This document shows positions 16,255-27,400 of a DNA stretch of 64,000 nucleotides, one piece after another. The notes below the pieces were generated by a model that saw only the letters and a list, made by a program, of their open reading frames with translations, ran no database searches and was not told the origin of the DNA. The translations under genes were made by a program, and so were the position numbers. Numbering within the stretch: position 1 is the stretch's first letter; every line of letters begins with the position of its first letter. Source of the DNA: Aquila chrysaetos chrysaetos (Eukaryota > Chordata > Aves > Accipitriformes > Accipitridae); NCBI RefSeq assembly GCF_900496995.4, contig NW_024470383.1, positions 395,770 to 459,769 of the forward strand, given 5' to 3'.

Positions 16255-18464
16255 GGAAAAGGAATGCAGATCTTGGTAAGTGATTTTTCCTTCTTCCATC
16301 AAAACAAGTCTCAGTATACATCTCCTATGGCCTTTCTTGGCTGGGTGTGTGGCTTATTTATAATGTCACATATTCTAGACTACATTAGATAAACTCGTAA
16401 CCAGTGTAATTTGGGGAACATTATGGTCAATAAGGAAAAAAAAAAGTCAGTACATAATCATTTTTTTAAGACAACTCCTCTAGTGCAAACCAAAAAACCA
16501 CAAAAGGAGCCACCGGAGGCTAAATTCTCTCTCTGTCTCTCTTTTAGAAGAATGGGATGCAAAAATCAGTAAGTGTCTTCCCCCCCCCCCTCCTCCACCT
16601 GATGGTAAAACCTTGGTGCTGAAGGCTTGTACTAATATTACTTTATTTTAAGGGAAGTTAGCAGAAGAGTTTGGTAAGTCATTCACCTTCCTTACGCATG
16701 CCTGGGTTTGAATGTGCGTGTTTCTGCAGCTGTAGCATTAGCAATGACCAACATGTCTATATAAATTTCTCTTTATTTCATATAGAAGAAAGCGACACAG
16801 AACTTGGTGAGTGTGGTTTTGGGGATTGTTGGGTTTGGCGTTTGGTTTTTTTTTTTTTTTTCTGCTACTGAAGGTGGGAAAAGTTCCTTTGTCTAGAGGA
16901 TGGGCTCATGAAACCAGAATTGATCCTCCAGATCTTAAATTTATACCCAGATATAGTCAAGACACACAACTGAAGGAGAAGGGACCCAAACCGTGGGTGC
17001 AGTATAAGCTATCCCTGTTACGCTAGGCATCTCGCTTTGGAGGAGACACGCTGTCTCTCCGCAATCCAGCGGCATTCCCTAATCTCTTCTTCGGGCTCTT
17101 GCTCGCTCGTAGAAGCATGTTGGAGGCAGAGAGTTCTTAGGACTAACCCATATTTATTTCTCTATTATTTTTAGAGGAATGTGACACAGAAAATGGTAAG
17201 TTTCCTTCCATTTAAAAGTTCTTCCGAATAATAATGCCCCTCAAAACCAAACCACCTCAGTCACGCATCTTTGGAATGAAATATTTTTTACAATACATAT
17301 TTTTACAATACATACCTTTTTTTTTTTTTTTTTAAAGAAATACTTTTCTCTGTATTTGGGAATTTTTACTGCGATGCTTGGCGAGTTGTATTCCTTCTGC
17401 AAAGAAATACTTTGGGCAGGATTGCTATATGCAGTTTGTGCATATTTGTTCATTTCAGCTTCGAAAAGTGCAGAAATGAAAAGGTCTTAAAAAATAAAAC
17501 TCATTGGAAATGCCTGTGCTAAATAGAATAAGTCTAGATAGGGATTGTTTTGTGTCTCTAATACAAAGAACAAAATAAATATATGGAAGCAATGAAAAAT
17601 AACTTAAAGCCATTTCCCTTCTCTCTCTTTGTTTTGGGGGGACACACACAAAATGCAGAAATAGGTAAGTATCACTTTCTTATCTTGGTCGTATTGATTG
17701 TGCTAAGGAGATTTTTTGTTTAACAAACCCTGCATGAATACCCAGGATGCCACGTACATCCACAGTCCCATCTGCTCTGGGGTCTGCCCTTGACCCTACA
17801 TTGTTATTTAAACACCAAATCTGTAAATGACGAGCTCAAGGTCAGCCCAAGAACAGATTCAAGCAGTCCTTCAACATGCATCCCAATTTATTTCTCTGTT
17901 TCAAGGTGAACTTACAGCAGAAATTGGTAAGTCACGATTTAGCTCCCATCTGATACATTTCTGTATAGCTTTGAGTTGTGTTTTAGCTGATCTACCTGGG
18001 GTTTATTCCCTTTCTCTTGCCTGTTGTTAAAAAAGCAGGAGGTATTTACATTTTTAACAAGAACTAATATTAAAAAAAAAAATCAACAGTACAGAAAACA
18101 GGGGGCTTGCAGGTTGCTCTAGCTAGGAAGGCAATAATATAGAGAATAAAGAGAATTTCTGAGTCAAAGCCATGGGTGAACATAGCCGGTGTGAAGTCCT
18201 GTGACGTCGGACAGAGCCTTGGGGGATTTGGGGCTGTTGAGATCCAGCACGTGCAAAGTGCAAGACTTAATCCCTCTCACCAGATACTTGGGTTTTGTAA
18301 AAATGCCTTTTCCAGTTCCCATTGTCCCATCTTTCATGGTAGATTTTGCAAAGACGGGGAGATATGTTGAGCATTAGCTGCAGAATAGTTTTATTTTCTG
18401 AGCAAAAGAAGGACCAGAGGGGGTATGGTGCATCCCTGGAGGTCCTTCAGAAAACCAGTATTTA

Positions 18465-18498
<34 letters not shown>

Positions 18499-21400
18499 TA
18501 GACAGTCTGACTGCAGAGCTTGGTAAGTGGTTTCCTTCCTTTTTGTCTTTATTTCACTGCAGGTTTTTAGGGGAAAGAGGTGGTTATTACACACACACAC
18601 ACACACACATAACCCCACATATGTCCAATCTGGGCTAGAAATAAAGTCGATTAATTAAAAAAAAAAGCATAATTTCAAATTATAATCACCAGTAAACCCA
18701 AAATTTGGAGGCGGAGGATGATGTGAGGCTCACAAGCATGAGGGAGAGCTGGCGAGCACTTACTGACCATCGCTATTTCCTCTTTATTTTTTCTTTTAGA
18801 GGAACGGGATAGAAAAATTAGTAAGTATCATTTTTCTTTTCTGGTCAAAGTAAAAGCCGTGGGCAATGCCAGATTGCCCCGAGGGCACCTGTGTGTTTCG
18901 CGTCTGGTTGTTAAATTATTTTTTGAATATGTGGGAGGTTTGGGGTTTGCACCAAGCTGCAGAATTTGGGCTTTTTTGGCTACGTGTCGCCTCTCTAATC
19001 TAAAGTATAAAGGCAGCCCCATTTCCCTTGTTCCCATCAGTGCCAAAGATGCAGGGACCGATTCTTTACCCGTAATATAAAGCTGTTGTCAGCAATCCCT
19101 TCCCTGTTCTTAATTACCAGCTTGTTGGTCTCGTTAGCATCAACGTGGTGCCGTTATAATATAACTTGACCCTGGGGAAAGTCAAAGGCGGCGCAAGCCA
19201 CATTATCAGCCAGGTTGTGTTCGCAGAGAAATAAAAGTTGATTTAAAGCTAATATTCATTTATTTCTTTTGGTTTAAGGCAAGCTCACATCAGACTTGGG
19301 TAAGTTTTATTTCCTTCAAATGAAAGTTATCCTTAATTATGCAAAAGCGCTGGGTATAAAACTTTTTTTTTTAAATGGAGGATTTTGTGTTTTCATCTGC
19401 TTTAGGATGGGGTGGCTTATAGGGCGATTTCTTCCGTAATAAACCTTATTTTTAAAATAGTTTAGGGGAAGATGTCCGTGGAATAGAATTTCCATCAGGT
19501 CTGAGTTTTGTGGTGTGAAGACAGAGCGCTGCGGGAGGGGATGGGTGCAGGAGGAGTTGCTTTGCATTTCTCTGTATTTATTGATTATTTCTTGTCTTTT
19601 AGGTGAATGTGATGCAAAAATCAGTAAGTGCAATTCCTCTTTCGATGAATGCCAAGGAGCACACATGCCTGCCATTTTATCTTTGAAAATGGGAGTGGAG
19701 AGGGAGTTTCCTGCTGAAAACGTTAAAGTTTTTTTTTGTAGATTGAGTAACATTCACAACAAAGCATAATTTCAAAGTATAATCATCAGTATCAAGGCAG
19801 TTTTGGGGGGGAAAAAGCAATGTTCCTGATCTGAGCGCTCTAGGGATGCTATAGAGCCATACACAGAAAAGAAGGAAATATTTAATAACAACTTTTCCGC
19901 TTTTTTTCCTTTCTAGAGGAACGTGACAGAAAAATTAGTAAGTGTCATTCTTCATTGTGCTTTTGGGGTAAACCCCCTTTGTTTTGGGGGAGGGGGAGCC
20001 TCTCTGATGCCCTGTCATTGAAAAGTGGCAAATAAGAAAATGTTTTCCCCAAGTTTCATCCCGCGCTTCTGCATTTCCCGCAGAGAAAAACCACCCAAAT
20101 AAACTCGAATATTATTTTTTCTCTTTGCAGCCAAGCTCGCAGCAGAAATACGTAAGTCCTTTTCTTTCTTTTCAAAACCAAACCAATGGTTTGAGGCCTT
20201 GAAACCTCTTTTCTAGGGTCAATTTTTGTTGCTTTACTTGAACTAATACCGATTTTTTTTTATTCCCCCCCCCCCCCCCCCCCCCCCTTATTTCAAAGGC
20301 AGACTCACCGCACTGCTTGGTAAGTCCGATTTTTGTACAGAACCTCCTGTGAGGGTTGTTTTCCTTAAATCTTTGCATGATTTTATACAATGACGTTGGG
20401 GGAACCTTTGGAGATCCTTGGTCCAACCTCCTGGTCCTCCCCGGGGCTCGTGCCAAGGCGAGACCACGTTGCCTGGGGACAACCTCAGCTGGACGCGGCC
20501 GCTTTCTCCCCAGGCCGAGTCGGGCTTTTCTGTCGTTCCTTACAAAAATGTGAACTCAACGTGCAGTTTTGGGGGGGGTTCTTTAATAAAATATAATTAG
20601 AAAACTGAGCAAAATCAGTTTTGCAGCAGAAAGTCTTTGAGCTTTAGCTTCAGGACCTGTCGTCCTGGGGGAAGAGGGCAGTGCTGTGTAAAAAAACAAC
20701 CAAAAAAATGCTGGCTTTTATTTTTAATTTCTTTTTCTTTCAGGGGACCGGGACTCGAGGCTTCGTAAGTAATGTTCTCCTCCTGACGTGTAAAATCTTG
20801 GTCTAAAGGGGGATCATCCTCACTGGGCCGGAGTGTTCCCAAAAGGGTCTCTCCTCCTCAGCACCGGTTTTCTCATTTTTCCTGCATTTCTGAATTCAAC
20901 ACCTCCTTAATGGATGTATTGCCAGAACTGGTGGTTTTCCTCACTATGATATGATATGATATAATATTATATCCACTATTATAATATATTCTATTATATT
21001 CACTGTTATATTATATTTACTTTTATAATACAATATATTATACTCACTATTCTATTTTTTATTTTATTTTATACTACCAGGCTATACATATTTTATACTA
21101 TTACACTATACATTATATTACTGTCTAAAACACTATGTGAGCTTAAACCTGAGAATTATTTACACTGTATCCAGAGAGGAGAGAGAAACATCTATTTAAA
21201 ATAAACTTGTTATTTCTCTCTTTTTAGGGAAACTCACTGCAGAACTTGGTAAGTAATTTTCTTTCCTGTATTATGGGGAAAAAGTGGGAAAGGGCAGCCA
21301 GAGGCACTAAAAACTGATCGGTATCTGTTTTTCTTTATTTTCTTTATTTTTTGTAGCAAAATGTGATGCAACGATTAGTAAGTGACATTTCCTTGTACAC

Positions 21401-24400
21401 CTCAGGATGGTTTGGTTGGTGTTTCAGCGTTGAAGGGATGCAGGAATTTCTTAATTAAACCAAATTTGGGTCGTGAGAAGAAATGATCTCTTGGGTTTCA
21501 AGGGCCGGGGGAGCCTGAATCCAAAGTTCAGGGGGAGAAAGGAAAATATAATGCGGGGCAAATTCCCATGGGGGGAGTCGAGATGGGCTGGAGAGGTGCA
21601 GGTTTGAGGCGTTCGGGAAATCTAAAAGGAACTAATGTTATTTTCCGTTTTAAGGGATATTTACGGTGGAGCTCGGTAAGTCCATTTCCTTCCTTTTGCA
21701 TTTTTTATTAGGTTTTTAAAAAATTATTAAATTTTTAATAACTAATACATTGCAAGCAAAATATCAAATTGTACTTTTAAAATACAATTATAAAAACAAA
21801 CCCCAAACTTATTTCTGCCTGTTTCCCTGTGTTTCAACCACCTGGAAAAAACCAGCATCTTAAAGGCAGAAGTAGAGAAGTGTTAAATCCCAAAATAATT
21901 AGAAATGGGAATAACATGGGCTAGAGCAGAAATAGTCTTGTATTCCAAATTATTATAGATGTAACGTGTGAATGGCAGAACCATGAGAAATAACACACGA
22001 TTGGTTTTTTTTCATTCATTTTTAGGAGAGCGGCACACAAAAATAGGTAGGTTTTCTGTTCCCCTGCCCAGCAAATCTCTGGATGAATTTCTCAGGAGGA
22101 AATCAGACCATCCATTGCCTGTGTATTTACAGGAAAATAAAAAATCCTTGCCTTAAAACTAACTTTTATGGTTTTTCCCTCTTTTTTCAGGTGAACTTAC
22201 TGCAGACGTCGGTAAGCCATTTTCCCGTTAATCTTGATTTTGGTGGAAATTATACATGAAGATAGGCACTGAGTGATGTAATAATCATTTATTTCTGTTT
22301 ATTTTTAGGGGACTGCAATAGAAAACTTCGTAAGTGCCTTTTTGTAATTGTGAGAATTAACCCTGAGAATTTTGTCATCTATTATGTCATCAATAAGAGA
22401 GGATCGTCATGAAATTCCTGTTTTGGTTTTTTTTTTCTCTATTTTAAGGGCAACATGCAGCAGAACTTGGTAAGGAATTTCACTGTTTTGCTCAAAATGG
22501 ATTTTTTTTTTTTTTTTTGCGTATCTGAAGTTTTTAAGGGGGTAATTTCTATTTTAATCGAGTTTAGCAGTATGTATGCACAAGCTAAGATAAATATATT
22601 CCATAATATATATTATTATATGATAGATTATATGATAGATATTCCACAAAATACAATTTCCAAGCAACATTATAGATAGAAAAACAGCTTCAGAATAAAC
22701 CCTTGGCAGAACTTGACTTCAACACTTGTAGAACACAACTACGCACTAATTTGTTTGTATTTCTTTATCATTTTTAGAGGAACGGGACGAGAAAATCAGT
22801 AAGTATCACCCCACTTTGCGAGCCACGTGGCTGGGCTCGATGTTATCCTGGCAGCTCATTTCCTATTTTTATGGATGAGCTCATAGGCAACACGAGCTTG
22901 TAACTGCCCAGGAGGAAGGGAATAAATATAAAATATTGGCTGCAGAGGGCAACAACCAAACCTGCAGAGCAGAAAAACCCGAGTGACAATCAATACTTGC
23001 TTTTTTTGCCAGATCAGGCATTTTCTTTCCTCCTGTAAAAACCCATTGGGATGCTTATTGCATCACATTTGGATTTGCAGGGTTGCTTGAGCCTGTTTTT
23101 CACCTGCAGGTATTCATTTAGCCAAGCCTTGATGCATTTTTAAGCAGCAGGCAGTAATGGTAGTAAAAAGAATAAAATCATTTAAAGACCCAAAAAGCTG
23201 CACTGATAATGTAGGGACACAATGTGAAGACAAAAGCAGTGATTCCTTGTTATTTATTCTCTTTTTTTTTTCTTTTTTTTTCTCTCTTTTAGGGGAAAAT
23301 GAAGTGGAGATAAGTGAGTGGCATTTTCCATACTTTGTGGTTTGTGGGGGGCTCTTGCTTAACCCAAATGCTGAAGAAGCAGTTGATTTAAAATCCAATA
23401 TACAGAATAGAAAAGGGTTTTCTCTGCAGAATTTCCCTGAGAAAGCCGTATACAGGAGTGAGAAAAACAAGAATTTGGGGGTTGAATGGTCCAAGCTATT
23501 TCAGTTCCTTGCTAAAGAGTAAAAGTGAATGGAAAGGGGGGCGGAGTGAAATAAAAATTATGGTTTTCCAATGCCCCAGTTGTGGGATGGGGTCGGGGCT
23601 ATGCGTGGGACCCCAAATTCTGCCACTGTCAAATTGGCTTCAGGCTCAGCCAGGGAACAACCCCAGCACGTCCAAGATCTTTTTTATGTATATTTATTAT
23701 ATTTACATTTATATTTCATAATATATTTATGTATTATAAATATATATCATTTATGTTATAGACATGAAAATAACAATAATAGTAATTTTACATTATATAT
23801 TTATCATTATAAATTGTATAATATATATAATTCTGGTGTTACAAAGTTCTGCTTTGAACTCATACATCTTTCTCTGCTTTAAGGGCGCCTTACTGAGCTG
23901 CTGGGTAAGTGCATTTCCTTCCCATCCCCATCAATAAATTCAGCGTACAGACAGTGCAGATGCTGCCGGGTTATTTGGTTGCACCGATGGCTTTTTTTCA
24001 TCTCTTTTAGCAGAAGTACTGCTACGCCAAAGGCAGCTATAATTTACCAAAATGTAATTTGGAAAAAATAACAGCTAGGAAATACAAGATTGCTGTAGTC
24101 AAGGCTTTGAGAGAGGTGCTTTAGCAAAGTTCTGCAGAAAAAATGGTAATAATTTCTATTTCTGTTTGCAGAGGACCGGGATTCGGAAGTTCGTAAGTCT
24201 ATTTGTGTGTCTCGGAGAAGTGAATCCTCTGTGGGAAGCGGGATCCCCGAAAATGGGTTGTGCTTGTGCTTGCTTTCACCAAAGAAGTATGTTTGATTTA
24301 ATTATTAGTTCAAAAATGTATACATATTTGGAGAAAATACTCCATGAAATATGTCAGGTCTTAGAGGAAAATGTCCTGGAGATCTGATTCTCTGTCCTAA

Positions 24401-27400
24401 ATTACTGGAAGAGTTTCTGTTTATTTTTTATTTGCAAGATTTTATCACGCGGATTTTTTTCTTGCCCTTCCATGGAGCAATATGCACAAAATTTTGGAGT
24501 CTCCCCCTGCAAGTGTCCTCGATGCAGAAATAAAAAGAGAACTATCCGTAGCTGCGTGTGCGTAACCAGTGCTTTTTTTGCTAAGCTGGGTGACTCTCTT
24601 CTGCAGAGCTCATATGTAGTAAAAATCTAAAATTGGAGAAAAACAGGGTTTTATTAATTTCTATTCCTTTTTTTTTGTTTCCTTTTTAGGAAAACAGGAT
24701 GCTGTCATTAGTAAGTGTCATTCTTCCTCTCTGAGAAATGCGATGCTTGGGGGTCACGAGCAGGATGATGTTGCTGCTACTGTTTTGGCTTAGTATTTTG
24801 GTAGAAATACCATAAATTAATTGAATTAAGTAAAAAAAAAAAGGTGAATTAAGAGTCATGAGGGTATCTGCCCATGTTAGAGGATTTGGTTACCTTGACT
24901 TCCCCCGTCAAGACCCTCTCATATCCTTGGGAAGGAAAAACACTGATGAGAACAAATTTTATTTTCTCCTTTTTAAGGAAAACTAACGGAGGAGCTTGGT
25001 AAGGCATTTTTATTCCTTTTACAAAACTGATTTGGGATTTTTTTGGTGGGTTTTTTTGTTTTTTCTTATAATTTGGGTTGGCTGGTTGTATATAGTTTTT
25101 GAGATAACTGTAGAAGCAAGATGGTGAAAGGGCTACTGCAGGTGACTTAAAAATAAAATAGTACCAGATAACAGTAACGCACAAAAAAAAATAGCAATGG
25201 AATAGAAATGAGCTCGTATCCTGATACAAAAATCTGCGGTACAAAAAGAAAATCTGTGTTTCACCTTTTTCTTTTTCTCTTTTCTTTTTGTTAGAGGAAT
25301 TAAAGGATCGGAAAGCTGGTAAGTGGTATTTTCCTGCTGTTCTAAGAAATTTAGAAAGTTCAAGAGTGTTTGTAATTACATATTTTATAATATATTAATA
25401 TTTATAATATATTATTTACTTTACTATGTTTGTGTGTGTATATATTAAAAAAAAAAAAGTGTGTGTGTGTGATATATGTGTTAATTTCCAGACTAAAATG
25501 TAATTTAATTATGGGACTGAAACAAAAACTATGGGAGTCATGATTTTTTTTTAAATGCCTTCGAAGTGGTAGGACATAAAACACTTGGATGATAAGCTTG
25601 GGCATATTTAGGGCTGGTGTTGCCAAATTCATTCTTCTCATTCCTTTTGCAGATGAGTCTTCTGAGGAGCTTGGTAAATCTTTGTTTTCCTTTTAATTTG
25701 ACAAAAAGGGGATGGATCAAGTTTTGTGATATAAATCTTGTTATGTGCATGTTAGGTTGATGTGGCTGGATTTTTTTTTTTCTTTAAAAAAAAATATGGT
25801 GTGTGTTTAATATAAGTTGCAAGCTCGTTTCACATCATAGTAACGAATGCAATTAATATCTGGAGCAGGGATGCCGCTAAAATGATAGAGGCTAATAAGA
25901 ATTCTGATTTTTTTTTTCTCCCCTCTTTTTTTTCTTTTGTTCCCAGAGGAGAGTGATACAGAAAGGGGTAAGCATCATTCTCCATCCTGCCAAGGCAGAA
26001 AAACATTTTGCTTTGAGGGAAGCCTCCTTAAGTATGTGATAAAAATTTTCTATTTTTCCTCTTTTAAGACAAACTCACCGAAGAACTTGGTAAGTAGTTT
26101 CCTTCCTTCACCAACACGAAATACTCAACATTTATTTTCACCTTTTCTGTTGAATTTGAGTTTGGTCAGAAGCTTTGTGGTCTGTTATCACAACAAATGG
26201 ATGCAGCGGACGTCAGCAAAGTATAATACTGAAAAATTTAAAAAGGAACTGAATTTTACATCATGAGCAAAAGCAGCTTTTTACATTTCTCCACAGTTTA
26301 ATGCGATAACTGCAAAAGTGGAGGAACTTTGGGTCTTCAAGTAGTGGAGAGGATAGATAATAGTAGAGAAGGAGAAAATATCTGGGGAATAAACAGATTC
26401 TAATGGAAATCCATGGTTTTCTCTCTCTTAAGATGAAGTCACAGAAGAACTTGGTATGTGATTTTTTTTTTTTTTTTTTTTAACCTTTAACAAAAGCTTT
26501 TCTAAAGCTTTCTGAGTTTTCTTTGTTGCCCAGATATTAACTCTAACATAACAAGAAATAGAGGCTTGGATAGAGAGAAATGAGAGCCAACAGGAAATGG
26601 AATTTCATATAATAAATGACTAACAAATAAAGGTGTCTGGGAAAAGTCCTGCCTCTGATATAACATCAACAGATACTTTTAAATTATATTTAATCTTGTT
26701 TTTCTTCCTTGTTTTTAGGGGAACGTGATAAAAAAATAGGTGGGTCTTGTTCTCATTTCCCAGGTCCTTTTGGGCATATTTGGGCGCTCTGGATGGGTTC
26801 GGAGCGGAGGGATGCTGGATGTGTTATCCCAATCCCCGGAATAGCCGAGGGAGCTGCTTTTCCACCCCTAAATACCAAATTCCCTCACTGTTGTTTGAAT
26901 ATTGGGAGAGTTCATGAGATTTCTTTCGAGATCTTGTATTCTTTCAGCCCTCCCGAGGTACCAATTGAGCAAAGAAATCCTAATGATTTCATTTATTTCT
27001 TTCCTTTAAGAGGAAATCACTGAAGAGCTTGGTAAGTCATTTCTCTTTCCTTTCTCTCTTATTTTTTCCTCCCTGTTACTCTCTTACATTGTTTTGAGTT
27101 TTGTGTTTTCTTTTTTATCTCAGTTTAGAAAAAAGGAATCATGGGCAAGTAAAAAATAATAATAATAACACTAATCAACAGTACAGCATTGCAGGGAAAT
27201 TGTCAAGTTGCAATTTGTAGGTGATGCAAAACCTCAAAAAAATTAGGTGGGACGCTTTTAAGATTTGGGTTTTCTTCCTTTTTTTTCCTTTTTCAGCTGA
27301 ACGGACTGCACAGATCAGTAAGTGTTGTTCTCTCTGCCTTTAATAGGATGGGAAAGCATGCGGGGGTGCAAATATTGCTCTGAAATAGAGGTCTTTTCCT

